Shown here: piece by piece, positions 15,969 to 25,217 of the stretch | How the letters are laid out: each line of letters begins with the position of its first letter | How positions within the stretch are numbered: position 1 is the first letter of the stretch | Source: Oscillospiraceae bacterium | GTDB lineage: Bacteria; Bacillota; Clostridia; Oscillospirales; Oscillospiraceae | Direction of reading: 5' to 3' | Assembly (NCBI GenBank): GCA_902798545.1 | Contig: CADBWQ010000020.1 | Span: 23,881-87,880 of the forward strand | DNA: 64,000 bases | The notes under the pieces: generated by a model | Database searches by the model: none | The model's input: only the letters and a program-made list of their open reading frames with translations | What the model was told of the DNA's origin: nothing | Position numbers and translations under genes: made by a program

Positions 15969-16148
15969 TTATGTATAGAAACCCTCGGCTTCGTCCACCC
16001 AGGAAGAATCATATTTCGCCTTTTTCATCGTTGTGCCGCAGGATGGACAAACCTTATACGGCTTTTTACAGGACGCATCACAGGCAGAACAGATATACTC
16101 ATCCGGCCGGAACAGATGCGTCCGCTGGATCCAGTGTGCCGATTTCAT
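15969..16148 (-). CDS. Small zinc-ribbon protein, copy B
   Basis: 59 residues, almost identical to copy A through WVDEAEG, then ends FYT with a TAA stop at 15969, so it has lost the acidic tail LSALLDDDW. Both CxxC pairs are intact and the ribosome site (GGGGGAG) is conserved, so it is probably expressed. The different end suggests the duplication boundary fell inside the gene and the new C-terminus is accidental. Confidence 0.65.
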   Translation of the reverse strand: MKSAHWIQRTHLFRPDEYICSACDASCKKPYKVCPSCGTTMKKAKYDSSWVDEAEGFYT

Positions 16149-16162
16149 GCCTTCTCCCCCAT
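15986..16162. repeat. 177-base direct repeat, copy 2
   Basis: Partner of 15281-15457; same orientation. Confidence 0.9.
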
Positions 16163-16265
16163 CTTTTCTGTTAGACCATTTCTTCTATTCAGAACGATTT
16201 ATTAGAAGACACCGCTGATACAAGTGCCCTGGCCTGGTAGACGCAATCCGGGACGTCTTCTTTCT

Positions 16266-18530
16266 TTAATCATACCGTGAATAATACTTATCCAGTTTTT
16301 CGTCGCAGACTGCCTTAATCCGCTTCTTCTCCTCTTCGCTCAGCTTCTTCCACACTGTGCAGTCAACCTCAATGATGCCCAGCGTTTTGGTGTGGCGCAT
16401 CATGTTCATATCCTCGAAACGTTTGAAAGGATTGGAAAGGATGTTCCGCTCGGCTTCTTTGTCGGTGTAGCCGCCTTTTGCGAAGATGCTGTTGGCCTTC
16501 TCCACCTTCATGCCGGCAGCGCGGCGGGCCTCATAGAAGCTGCGGAAATAAGAAACGATATCGCTGATCTTCACCCGTCCGGCAGCATCGGCATAGGTTA
16601 GGATTGCTTTCAGCAGCACCGGTTTATAGGAATAGCTCATGTCCATCTGCTCAACCATTTCCATGAACAGCTGCTTGCGGTTGCTGTCATCGATAAGCTT
16701 CCAGCCATACTGCTCGGCGTAGGCCTGCAGGGTTTCCTCTTTGAAGTACTTGAAGGTCCGGTGCTCGCTCATGGGCACAGTCAGATCCGGCACCAGTTTT
16801 CCTTCTCTCACATAGCGCTCAATGGTCTCGGTCTGCACATCCACCCGGCGCACGAACTCCATCTGCGAGATCATACCGGCAGCTTCCTCCTGCCAGTTGA
16901 AGATATCCACCAGCTCGTAATCGGTGGCGTTCACGGGATAGTCTATGATGGCGGCCGGCTTTTCGCCCTTGCGGTACAGATCGTCCTCTGCCTTGCGCTG
17001 CCCCTTCTTGCCTACAACTGTACCGCCCGCGCGGTACTCGTTCAACTTAAAGAGGCGATGCAGCGAATATGGCATATTGTACTGACTGGCGTTATCCACA
17101 AAGTCGAAGACCATCAAATGATCCTTGCCATCCGCAGTGCGCATGCCGCGACCAAGCTGCTGTGTATACAGCACCTTCGACATGGTGGGACGCGCCATAA
17201 ACAGCACTTCCGTCTGCGGGCAGTCCCAACCCTCATTCAGCAAGTCGCAGGCGCAAAGCACCTTGATCTCACCGTTGGCAAACTTGGCAAGCTGCTCGTT
17301 ACGCTCAGAAGTTTTCATGCTACCCGAAACCGCGACTGCAGCGACGCCCGCCGTCCAGAACAGTTCCGCAATCTGCTCGGCGTGCTTCACGGAGGCGCAG
17401 AACACGACGGTACGCTTGTCCTTCACATAGTTCAGCCAGGTATCTACAATCAGTCGATTGCGTTCAATCACACAGATCTTCACGTCCAGATCGCGGATAT
17501 TGTACTGGACACTGTTGAAACGCACCCTGGTCATATCGATGTTGGTATGGATGCGGATGCAGCGCAGCGGCACCAGGGCGCCTATTTCCACAGCGGTCTG
17601 GATATCCAGCTTGTGGGCGGTGTTCTTGAAGATCTCCAGGATATTCACATCGTCCGCTCGCTCTGGTGTGGCGGTGAGTCCCAGCGTAAACTGCGGCTTG
17701 AAATAAGCCAGCACCTTCTGATATGTATCTGCGGAGGCATGGTGCGCCTCGTCGATAATCAGGTAGTCGAAAGCGTCCTCCCGGAACTGATCCAGATTCA
17801 GCGCCACACTCTGGATGCTGCCGCACACCACATGGGCGTCCGGCTCTTTGAGGTTGTCCGCATACTTGCCAACAGTCACCTCCGGCCAAAGGTCACGGAA
17901 GGTGTTATAAGCCTGGTTCACCAACTCCATTGTGTGCGCCACGAACAGTACCCGGCCACCGCAGCGTTTTGCGTCCATGACTGCGGTAACGGTTTTGCCC
18001 GTGCCGGTAGCATGATAGAGCAGAGCGATGGTCTCCCGGTTCTGCCGCATGGCCTCCAGCGAATTCAGCGCATCCTGCTGATACTCCCGCAGTTCCAGCT
18101 GATCGGCTTTCAGCACACGGCCCTGTTGAGTAGGCAGATAGTCCTCGATCTCTTTGAAGCGCGGATCGTTGCCCAGAAACACACGCAGCTCGTCCTTTAC
18201 GGTCTCCGGCTGCTTCTGCATCTGCCGGACCGCCCAGCGGTACACATCCCAGCCAAGGTGGATCATGCTGTTTTGTTTCAGCAGATCATCATAGAACTTG
18301 TCCTGCGACACCAGACGCGGATTGTGGGAGGCTTCGTCGTCAATCTCAATGGCCACACGGGTCGCGCCGTTTTCCAGCACGAAATCGGCAAAGCGGGAAT
18401 TCTGATAGATGTCGTAGAACGGATACTGTGAATACAGATACCCGGCTTTTTCTGCCCCGAAGGTATCGGCAAAAAGGTCTATGAACAGATCCTCGGCCGC
18501 ACTGCCGGAAACTGATCTGTACTCAAGCAT
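16266..18530 (-). CDS. Nuclease-DEAH helicase fusion protein (restriction/defence-like)
   Basis: 754 residues. An N-terminal PD-(D/E)XK/Vsr-like nuclease segment (about 30-115: FADFVLENGATRVAIEIDDE, then KFYDDLLKQNSMIHLGWDVY) is followed by a superfamily II helicase: Walker A HATGTGKT (about 172), DEAH box IDEAHHAS (about 237), motif III GLTATPERAD, and the C-terminal RecA-like motifs with QLGRGMR (about 455). A MerR-like winged helix is recognisable at about 565-620 (VDVQTETIERYVREGKLVP). The architecture matches stand-alone restriction-type helicases that process foreign or damaged DNA. A MazG-like gene lies upstream and a DUF1016 nuclease remnant nearby. The partner methylase expected of a type I or III system is absent. 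Confidence 0.85.
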   Translation of the reverse strand: MLEYRSVSGSAAEDLFIDLFADTFGAEKAGYLYSQYPFYDIYQNSRFADFVLENGATRVAIEIDDEASHNPRLVSQDKFYDDLLKQNSMIHLGWDVYRWAVRQMQKQPETVKDELRVFLGNDPRFKEIEDYLPTQQGRVLKADQLELREYQQDALNSLEAMRQNRETIALLYHATGTGKTVTAVMDAKRCGGRVLFVAHTMELVNQAYNTFRDLWPEVTVGKYADNLKEPDAHVVCGSIQSVALNLDQFREDAFDYLIIDEAHHASADTYQKVLAYFKPQFTLGLTATPERADDVNILEIFKNTAHKLDIQTAVEIGALVPLRCIRIHTNIDMTRVRFNSVQYNIRDLDVKICVIERNRLIVDTWLNYVKDKRTVVFCASVKHAEQIAELFWTAGVAAVAVSGSMKTSERNEQLAKFANGEIKVLCACDLLNEGWDCPQTEVLFMARPTMSKVLYTQQLGRGMRTADGKDHLMVFDFVDNASQYNMPYSLHRLFKLNEYRAGGTVVGKKGQRKAEDDLYRKGEKPAAIIDYPVNATDYELVDIFNWQEEAAGMISQMEFVRRVDVQTETIERYVREGKLVPDLTVPMSEHRTFKYFKEETLQAYAEQYGWKLIDDSNRKQLFMEMVEQMDMSYSYKPVLLKAILTYADAAGRVKISDIVSYFRSFYEARRAAGMKVEKANSIFAKGGYTDKEAERNILSNPFKRFEDMNMMRHTKTLGIIEVDCTVWKKLSEEEKKRIKAVCDEKLDKYYSRYD

Positions 18531-18652
18531 AGTTTCTCACCTCATAGTCATTTACTAAAGGAATCACCTAAACAAACTCCATTTTTGTGTAGTATTCAGC
18601 ATACCAGCCAAGCTGTAATGGAGAAAGATTGGACCAATTTGCACTCGGCATC

Positions 18653-18982
18653 TTATTCCTCAACTACTTCTTTCAGCAGAATCCGCTTTTCAAAACCGCC
18701 ACGTTCTTCACGTTTTTTCTTTTGGAGCGTGGTCAATTCATTCCATGTATAGCCTCTTGCTTTTACAACGGCTCCCATAACCTCCAGCAGATCAGCCAGT
18801 TCCTCAAGGGCTTTACTTTCCTGGTATTCTGCAAGCTCTTCGTTCAGTTTTGCATCCAGCATCGCAATATATTTCTCATCCGTGAGAGTTTCAACAGTGC
18901 AGGAATTCCCGCTCTTCTCAATGATTTCGGGAATCTTGTCCCGCACCAGTTTGTTATAAACCCTTGTAGAATTTAGAGCCAC
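18653..18982 (-). CDS. MazG-like nucleoside triphosphate pyrophosphohydrolase
   Basis: 109 residues. NKLVRDKIPEII at the start and LNEELAEYQESKALEELADLLE (EExxE...ExxD metal-binding pattern, about 46-68) identify an all-alpha NTP pyrophosphohydrolase of the phosphoribosyl-ATP diphosphatase-like/MazG group. It begins with GTG, preceded by AGAGGTGA five bases away. It would remove non-canonical or excess nucleotides; similar genes also occur in phage-defence neighbourhoods. It precedes the nuclease-helicase gene with a 122-base gap and may share its transcript. Confidence 0.8.
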   Translation of the reverse strand: MALNSTRVYNKLVRDKIPEIIEKSGNSCTVETLTDEKYIAMLDAKLNEELAEYQESKALEELADLLEVMGAVVKARGYTWNELTTLQKKKREERGGFEKRILLKEVVEE

Positions 18983-19069
18983 AAGCTCACCTCTTTAAGT
19001 TTTATATACTGAGAACAATAACGGTCAAAGGGATGAGGAACACGATCGCTCTGAGTCGCAAGCTGTTTA

Positions 19070-19864
19070 TTACCAACATTTACTACATGCTCTATATCCA
19101 TGAGAACGAGCCCATTCTACAGAAACACTGCTCGCTTTATTTGGATTCATTCTTCCGCAGTTTGGAATGCTGTGATAACAGGACCCACTTGCTGGAATAT
19201 AAACAGTATAAGAGTTGGCTGTACTTACCGGCGCTGGTGTCGAAATTGGCATCGGAGTCGGTGTTGGTGTTGGCGTAGGCGTTGGAGTTGGAGTTGGAGT
19301 TGGTTTTGGAGCCAGTTTTTTATCAATAGTTTCTACAATACCGGCACTGTTACGGTAAGATCCAAGCTGCTTAAAAATCTGGCGGGCCTGCACATAATCA
19401 CCGGAGTTATACAGCTCAGCGGCATGGTAATAGTCACATTCCTTGACCATTTCCCTGCTGTTACTGAAAGAGGCCAGGTTCTGAAAGATTGCTTTTGCGC
19501 TCGAATAGTCGCCAGATTTCAATAGGTTCGCAGCTTTCTGATAGTTGCAGTCTTTTATCATCTCCAGACTGTTGCTGTAAGAACCCAGATCTGAGAAGGC
19601 AGAGGCGGCTTTGTCGTAGTCACCGGCGCGATATAGCTTTACAGCGGCCTGATATCGGGAATCTTTCTCCAGTTCCCTGCTGTTTTCATAATCACCGGCT
19701 TCGGCAAACTTCTCAGCAGCTGCAGTATAATCCCCCTCGTTATATAACTTGGCACCGGCGGAAAAAGCCGCAATCCGAGGGTCCGTCTCGCCACATGCGC
19801 AGAGCAGTACCAGTATGGAAATCAGAATGAAGCAGAATAATCGTCTTATAGCATTACGCGACAT
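19070..19864 (-). CDS. TPR-repeat lipoprotein with Pro-Thr linker and Cys-rich C-terminal domain
   Basis: 264 residues from the ATG at 19864, chosen because GGAGG lies seven bases upstream. A lipoprotein signal ends at LLCACG. Five related units of about 33 residues (xYNxGDYxxAxxxFxxLGxYxNSxEMxK) form a TPR/Sel1-like superhelix through about residue 185. A (Pro-Thr)n linker follows, then a C-terminal module CYHSIPNCGRMNPNKASSVS ... GYRACSKCW, with a Cys/His pattern suggesting zinc binding; this module recurs in Clostridia with nuclease-like and surface proteins. Likely a surface-exposed scaffold. Substrate unknown. Confidence 0.75.
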   Translation of the reverse strand: MSRNAIRRLFCFILISILVLLCACGETDPRIAAFSAGAKLYNEGDYTAAAEKFAEAGDYENSRELEKDSRYQAAVKLYRAGDYDKAASAFSDLGSYSNSLEMIKDCNYQKAANLLKSGDYSSAKAIFQNLASFSNSREMVKECDYYHAAELYNSGDYVQARQIFKQLGSYRNSAGIVETIDKKLAPKPTPTPTPTPTPTPTPTPMPISTPAPVSTANSYTVYIPASGSCYHSIPNCGRMNPNKASSVSVEWARSHGYRACSKCW

Positions 19865-19962
19865 AAAGCAGCCTCCGATCATAACAGCAAATCCACATCA
19901 TGTCAGAATGAGCAGCAATGACTGTTTCCTTGGCTCAGTCCTCGTCCTTACATTTTTCGCTT

Positions 19963-20918
19963 TCACATGACCAGTTTGTCCTGATATGCACCGAGGACGA
20001 TTCCGATCGGTTCCGTGTCGCCCTCCGTGTTCATCTCAGCGCGGAAATAATTCAGATAGAAATTCATCTGTCCGATATCCTGGTGATCCACCTTGCCGCG
20101 TTTCAGATCAATCAGGACAAAGCACTTCAGAATCCGGTGATAGAAAACAAGATCAACCTTATATGTGTTTCCCCCGATGTTGATCTTCTGCTGTCGACCA
20201 ACATAGGTGAAGCCCTTCCCAAGTTCCAGCAGGAATGCACTCAGATTATCGATCAGTGCTTCTTCCAGGTCCCCCTCTTTGTACACCGGTAGCTGTGGAA
20301 GGCCCGTAAACTCGAAAACGTAAGGCTCTTTGAGAATGTCCTCCGGCCGCTCAATGATCTGCCCTTCCTGTGCAAGACGCATGATCTCCTGCTTATCGGA
20401 GCTGAGCGCCAGCCTGTGAAACAACATGCTGTCCATCTGTCTCTTCAGTTCCCGGACACCCCAGTGTTCATTCTCCGCTTCCTTTTCATAAAAGGAGCGT
20501 TCCATCGGATCATCAATCTTCAGCAGCTCAATGTAATGACTCCACGTCAAAAAGTCAGACAGTGTCTGACTTTTTTGATAGGTCAGATACAGTTTGCGCA
20601 TATACACAACATTGCTGTGGCTGAAACCCTTCCCATACCGGTCTGTCAGGTCCCTTGAAAGTCGATTCAGGACATCAGAGCCGTATTCCGCCCTCTCATG
20701 GCCATGCTGTTCATATTCAACAATATTCTTCCCTATCTCCCAATTGGTACGTACTATTTCATTGCTTACCGCATAGGCAGCCCGCCTGCGTCCTGATTCC
20801 AGGGTTTCGCCGATCTGCTGCAGCAGCTCTTCATACTCCGCGCTTCATACTCCGCGCTTTTACCCGTGATTGAAAAGACCTTACTGTCAACAATTATGCT
20901 CTCTTTCATCCCTGCCAT
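19963..20918 (-). pseudogene. DUF1016 (YhcG-type) PDDEXK nuclease gene broken by a 14-base duplication
   Basis: Reading from ATG 20918 (GGAGGAG 8 bases upstream) gives MAGMKESIIVDSKVFSITGK then SAEYE, after which a 14-base tandem duplication shifts the frame. With one copy removed the frame continues LLQQIGETLESGRRRAAYAV ... VRTNWEIGKNIVEYEQHGHE into the uninterrupted 214-codon downstream part containing WGVRELKRQMDSMLFHRLAL and the PDDEXK core VDLVFYHRILKCFVLIDLK. It is therefore full length except for this lesion. DUF1016 proteins are thought to be nucleases linked with restriction and repair systems. An internal GTG start could still produce the C-terminal nuclease domain. Confidence 0.85.
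20830..20857. repeat. 14-base perfect tandem duplication
   Basis: TTCATACTCCGCGC occurs twice head to tail (20830-20843 and 20844-20857) and frameshifts the DUF1016 gene. Loss of one copy would restore the gene. Confidence 0.95.
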
Positions 20919-20966
20919 ATGGGAGACTCCTCCTTGATCATGATGTCTTTTGATTCCGCCATGATT

Positions 20967-21935
20967 TCACAGCGATTTCTCCGCATGCTGCCGGAAGGCG
21001 TCCTTCACCTGCTCCGGTCCAACAATCTTGATAATCCCACCGAATTCGAAGATCCAGGAGAAGAAGGTTGGGCTGAGTGAGACCTCGGCATCGAATTGGA
21101 AGTGGTCTTTGTCCACAGGTCTGGTTTTGACATTGCTGCCGAAGTGCTCGATGACCGTGTTCATGGCACGGTTATCACAGAGGAGGGTCACGGTCTCATG
21201 ATTGGAATCGAACAAGCGGAAGGCCTTCTCCGCGAAAGATCCGATGCTGTAGCCTTTCGGTTTCTTCATTGCGGGTTCTTCCAAAAGCTCCGGGGTATCC
21301 GCAATGCGGTCCACGCGAAAGACGGCGACCTTGCCATGCTTTTCTGACCAGCCGACGACATAATAGAAGTCACCATTCCATGTCAGGGTATACGGGCTGA
21401 GGATATAGGGTTCTCCCCCGTTCTTCAGTTTCCGGCGCTTGGTGCCGCTGTACTCGAAGTAACGGAAGCTGACCTTCACGCCGGCATTGATGGCATCGTT
21501 CAAGGCATCCAGGATCTCATATCCGGCTTCATTCTCGGTCTTCACCCGGTCGGCCAGGCTGATGTTGCGCTTCAGGGCACCGGCGTCATGAATATTGGCC
21601 AGTGTGGTCAGCTTATCCGCCAGAATCCGGCTCTTCTTCCGGGTGATGAACTTACCGGACTCTACAGCGTCAATCAGCAGCTTCAACTCTGGAAGGCTGA
21701 AGAGGCGCTCCCGGATATAATACCGATTCTGGGTGGAGCGGACCACCGCGATCGGGTAACCGGGGGCGATCATGGCCTCGATATCCTGCTGGACCGTGAT
21801 GCGATACGCATCGAGGTTCCAGCGATCCTTCAGCAGGCGGCCGATCTCGACAATCGTGATCGGATGCTCCGCATCGGTCTCAGTCTGCAGAATCTGCAGA
21901 ATTCGCAGGATTCTGGTACGGGTTTCGAGGATCAC
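20967..21935 (-). CDS. WYL-domain transcriptional regulator (HTH-WYL-WCX)
   Basis: 322 residues from the GTG at 21935, with GGAGG seven bases upstream. An N-terminal winged helix (about 1-65, ETRTRILRILQILQTETDAE), a WYL domain (about 125-215, with LTWNGDFYYVVGWSEKHGKV) and a C-terminal WCX region (IFEFGGIIKIVGPEQVKDAF). WYL proteins sense nucleic-acid-related ligands and commonly control defence or DNA-repair genes, fitting the nuclease-helicase neighbourhood. A 114-base segment (21402-21515) is repeated at 31594-31707, beyond the catabolic island. Confidence 0.88.
   Translation of the reverse strand: MILETRTRILRILQILQTETDAEHPITIVEIGRLLKDRWNLDAYRITVQQDIEAMIAPGYPIAVVRSTQNRYYIRERLFSLPELKLLIDAVESGKFITRKKSRILADKLTTLANIHDAGALKRNISLADRVKTENEAGYEILDALNDAINAGVKVSFRYFEYSGTKRRKLKNGGEPYILSPYTLTWNGDFYYVVGWSEKHGKVAVFRVDRIADTPELLEEPAMKKPKGYSIGSFAEKAFRLFDSNHETVTLLCDNRAMNTVIEHFGSNVKTRPVDKDHFQFDAEVSLSPTFFSWIFEFGGIIKIVGPEQVKDAFRQHAEKSL
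21402..21515. repeat. 114-base direct repeat inside WYL gene, copy 1
   Basis: Matches 31594-31707 in the same orientation with four substitutions and no gaps. The two copies bracket the AT-rich island. Confidence 0.92.
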
Positions 21936-22023
21936 AGGCGCACCTCCTCTGGCAAAAATGCATAGTATTCCCAATTTAATTCTGTATTATATCACAGTTC
22001 ATTGTTGAAATGCAACAAAATAG

Positions 22024-22060
22024 GCCCCTGGAGCTGTGGGAGATCCACAACACCAGAGGC
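22024..22060 (-). terminator. Possible terminator of the island operon
   Basis: Minus-strand stem GCCTCTGG / CCAGGGGC with an inner TGTGG / CCACA helix, followed by CTATTTTG. It lies about 150 bases past the last gene. The stretch 22061-22211 is open on the minus strand but shows no recognisable protein. Confidence 0.45.
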
Positions 22061-22211
22061 GATTTTGACATGAAAGTTTTTAATGGATGGGCAATTAACT
22101 GGAATTGCATGTATTTTGATTTTAGATGCTTTCACAGAGACCTTCGCTTTATCTTCCGGCTTCGTTACCAGAGCGACAGTCTCCCGTACTTCCCGGCATG
22201 GACGGTTTTTT

Positions 22212-23243
22212 CTATACCAGTTGTTCTATTCCTGTCTCCAAAATCTGCATAACAAGTAATGTCGTCTCTTTTTTTACCTCCTGAGGCTGATTCTTCTTCA
22301 GCGTATTATACAGTTTTTCATAGAACATAGCGTAATTTCCTCGTTCTGAGCGCACTCTTTCCTCGTGCATGCACCCATTATCATCTATATAGGTAATAAC
22401 GCCAAAATCTTCTGGCCTGTCCAATCCAAAATCCGGATTTGCAGGCATATAGAACTGTTTTAGATGGAACTCCTGGCGATCCTTTTCCTGCTTAACAAAT
22501 ACACCTTTCTTCCCATATATTTCAAAACTTGGGCGTGGTTTTATTCGATAGTAGCTCGAAGCAACCGTTACTTTGAGTCCATCATAGTAAAGATCTATGT
22601 CATAATAATCGTTCATTCTGTTATTACCCAACAACTGTCTAACATCACAGTCGACTCTATTCGGTGCACCAAAAAGTGAGATTATCTGGTCCAAACAGTG
22701 CGGCGCATGATTATAAAGCAGTGAGGTTTCCGGAGAAAAGAAAGCATGCCCTTCGGGAACTTCCGGTCGGTAATAATCGAATGTTTGCCTAATCTCATAT
22801 ATGTCTCCGAGTTTACCACTTTTTATGACTTTCTTTACTGTAAGATAGTCTGAATCAAATCTGCGGTTTTGATAGGCCTGAAGCATCAAGCCTTTTTGAT
22901 CTGCAAGATCAAAAAGCTCTACTGCCTGTCGCCGGTTGAGCGTGAAAGGTTTCTCCAGAAGGCAATTCTTTCCAGCGTTAAGAACACGCTTTACAAGTTC
23001 ATAGTGAGATGCAACCGGTGTTGTAACGACAACTAATTCAATTTCATTGTCAAAAAGCAATTCCTCCAGCCGGTCCGTGTAGTGTATTCCCTGTAGACGC
23101 GCCCATTCAGTCTTATACAAACTTCTAGCATAGATCGTCTTTACTCTTATGCGATCTGTTAACAACGTTGAAAACGGTAAATGGTATCGATTTGTGCTCT
23201 TTCCATTTCCAAGATACCCTATTGTTAAAACATCATTGCTCAT
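22212..23243 (-). CDS. Gfo/Idh/MocA-family NAD(P)-dependent oxidoreductase (first of two)
   Basis: 343 residues from MSNDVLTIGYLGNGKSTNRY; an ATG three codons earlier overlaps the GGAG site too closely. An N-terminal Rossmann fold (about 5-120) ends with the family EKP motif (CLLEKPFTLN, about 96) and the C-terminal alpha/beta catalytic domain carries LLYNHAPHCLDQIISLFGAP, which supplies the usual His-Asp. The nucleotide loop (GYLGNGKS) departs from the normal GxGxxG. Members oxidise or reduce sugars, inositols and related polyols. Last gene of the island operon. Confidence 0.85.
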   Translation of the reverse strand: MSNDVLTIGYLGNGKSTNRYHLPFSTLLTDRIRVKTIYARSLYKTEWARLQGIHYTDRLEELLFDNEIELVVVTTPVASHYELVKRVLNAGKNCLLEKPFTLNRRQAVELFDLADQKGLMLQAYQNRRFDSDYLTVKKVIKSGKLGDIYEIRQTFDYYRPEVPEGHAFFSPETSLLYNHAPHCLDQIISLFGAPNRVDCDVRQLLGNNRMNDYYDIDLYYDGLKVTVASSYYRIKPRPSFEIYGKKGVFVKQEKDRQEFHLKQFYMPANPDFGLDRPEDFGVITYIDDNGCMHEERVRSERGNYAMFYEKLYNTLKKNQPQEVKKETTLLVMQILETGIEQLV

Positions 23244-23308
23244 CGATGCCATTACTCCTTTAAACCTAGCATTTTGCAAGTATATTACCCAACATTTTCT
23301 TTTCCCTG

Positions 23309-24094
23309 TCATTTGGATTCATATGGAATCCAGTCTACAAACATGTAAGGATCCTTTGAAAGAATATCATGTCCGGTTTTCCATAGTACTGCCGAATCAA
23401 TAAGATGGCATTTAGCATCTAATACCTTTGCAGTTCTCAGTCCATCATAACCGAGGCAATCAAGAATTCTTCCATAACGCTGTTCATAATAGCCGCATTC
23501 TCTATAGAAATTATGTTTATATGACACTCTACAAATCTCAGTTCCGGCATCGTCTACAAGATAATATGGGATGGCCTTCGAATAATCGATAAACGGTTGT
23601 GTATCGATTGTCTCTTCGATACCGTGCATTGATGTGTTATGGTCCGGATTGCAGCCCAGCATCAGTATTTTTCCCGCTAGGCTTGGCAACTTCGTAAAAG
23701 GAGAGTTTTTACCTACAGGAGTAGTATCCATCTCATGATTGGCGATAAGATATTGACTAAACTTTCCTGTCACGGCACATGAATGCGAAGCATGAAGACT
23801 TCTGGAAACCCCTGGAACCGCTGTCCGAAAGAACTCTGTAAGATATCCCACACATGAAGGGGTACTGTTCTGGAAAAATCGTACCGGTTCTTCAAGAAAA
23901 ACTGTCTCATAGGAAAGCGTAGGCATAACAAGCGTACCTTCCTGACCAAGAAGACTGAGCAGTACATCAAAAAAACCTTCTGCCCCGCCTTCCACACCAC
24001 CGAGTGATTTGAAGGATGAGTGAACCAGAAGACAATCCCCTTCTCTCACCCCAAGCTGAAGCAAATCCTGTTTTAATTCTTGTTTTGAGTGCAT
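23309..24094 (-). CDS. AAC(3)-fold N-acetyltransferase (Antibiotic_NAT family)
   Basis: 261 residues, the usual length. Blocks characteristic of the aminoglycoside 3-N-acetyltransferase family: LLVHSSFKSLGGVEGGAEGF (about 22-41), EGTLVMPTLSYE (about 52), SLHASHSCAVTGK (about 99) and KILMLGCNPDHNTSMHGIEE. Members transfer an acetyl group from acetyl-CoA to an amino group. Although the family contains resistance enzymes, the position inside a sugar-type catabolic operon suggests an amino-sugar or related metabolite as substrate; resistance should not be assumed. Confidence 0.82.
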   Translation of the reverse strand: MHSKQELKQDLLQLGVREGDCLLVHSSFKSLGGVEGGAEGFFDVLLSLLGQEGTLVMPTLSYETVFLEEPVRFFQNSTPSCVGYLTEFFRTAVPGVSRSLHASHSCAVTGKFSQYLIANHEMDTTPVGKNSPFTKLPSLAGKILMLGCNPDHNTSMHGIEETIDTQPFIDYSKAIPYYLVDDAGTEICRVSYKHNFYRECGYYEQRYGRILDCLGYDGLRTAKVLDAKCHLIDSAVLWKTGHDILSKDPYMFVDWIPYESK

Positions 24095-24157
24095 TCTTCC
24101 TCCGTAATAATTCTAAAACTGCGCAACAGAATTATTATAACCGCACAGTCCAGGATA

Positions 24158-25189
24158 TTATAACGAATCTATCTTGACTACCTCACCGGTCCTAGCAGAC
24201 TCACGACAAGCGCAAACCATTGCAAAGCTGTAATAATTGTCTTCAAGTGAAGTCTCAAAACCACTTCCGTCACGAACAGCATCGAGAAATGAATGCAGAA
24301 CATATTCTGTTTCCGTAAACTGCATGGACGGATTATTCAACAGGATACCTTCCTGTTTTTGGGTATCCAATACAACAGATTCTACTTTGGAATGCGGGAA
24401 GAACCTTACCCGATTATCGACTTCCAAAGAAAGACATCCTTCGCTGCCATTAAGCAGGATATCACCATCCCACGACGTTTCTTTTCCTCGAGCGGCCCAG
24501 GTACCGGTGTAACTGATCTGAACACCGTTTTTCATCTTCAGCACAGCATCAAGGTTCGGCTCACCGGGATACAGGGACCATGAAGGTCTCCAGGTTTTGG
24601 CAAAAATGCTCTCGCAATCACTGCCGCTGAAGTAACGCAGAAGATCAAAATGATGAATAGACATATCATCCACAAGTGGCCGTTCCAATGATTCCCGATA
24701 ACCTTGCAAGTCTTCCTGCTGACGGAAATTGAGGGAGATGGCTTCAAGTTTCCCGATCATTCCATTCTTTACAGCGTTGAGGATTGCGACATTATGCGGA
24801 CGCCACCGATAATTCTGACTGGCAGCAAACAGGCAATCAGGATACTGCTTATGCAATTCAACAAGATTCTTTGCCTGCTGCAAATCAGATACCAGAGGTT
24901 TTTCAGTAATAATGTGCATTCCTTTCTTCATTGCGAGGCAGTCCGCTTCATAGTGGCAAGCTGCAGGCAAAACATTAACCATAATATCCGCATCAACCTG
25001 ATCGATTGCCTCTGCAAAATCGTTAAAAACCACCTTCTCCGGTATTCCAAACTGGTCGGTGATTTTCGCCGCACTCTTTTTTCCGCAGCCAACGCCAACC
25101 AGTTCTGTGCGATCACAGTTCTGGAGGATTTTTATCCAACGACTCCCCCAGAAACCCGCCCCCAATAACAAAACTCTGCTCTTTTCCAT
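24158..25189 (-). CDS. Gfo/Idh/MocA-family oxidoreductase (second of two)
   Basis: 343 residues from the ATG at 25189 (MEKSRVLLLGAGFWGSRWIK), preceded by GGGGAG nine bases away; upstream in-frame Met codons lack such a site. The classical GAGFWG dinucleotide loop, ITEKPLVSD (about 100) and the catalytic MSIHHFDLLRYFSG (about 180) are all present. It is only distantly similar to the first dehydrogenase of the operon, so the two probably act on different positions or different intermediates. Follows the epimerase-like gene by 28 bases. Confidence 0.88.
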   Translation of the reverse strand: MEKSRVLLLGAGFWGSRWIKILQNCDRTELVGVGCGKKSAAKITDQFGIPEKVVFNDFAEAIDQVDADIMVNVLPAACHYEADCLAMKKGMHIITEKPLVSDLQQAKNLVELHKQYPDCLFAASQNYRWRPHNVAILNAVKNGMIGKLEAISLNFRQQEDLQGYRESLERPLVDDMSIHHFDLLRYFSGSDCESIFAKTWRPSWSLYPGEPNLDAVLKMKNGVQISYTGTWAARGKETSWDGDILLNGSEGCLSLEVDNRVRFFPHSKVESVVLDTQKQEGILLNNPSMQFTETEYVLHSFLDAVRDGSGFETSLEDNYYSFAMVCACRESARTGEVVKIDSL

Positions 25190-25217
25190 AAGAATCATCT
25201 CCCCATCCAAGCATTCT

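Noticed and set aside
23309-24094. AAC(3)-like gene as a drug-resistance gene
   Set aside because: Sits in a catabolic operon; family membership alone does not show aminoglycoside activity.
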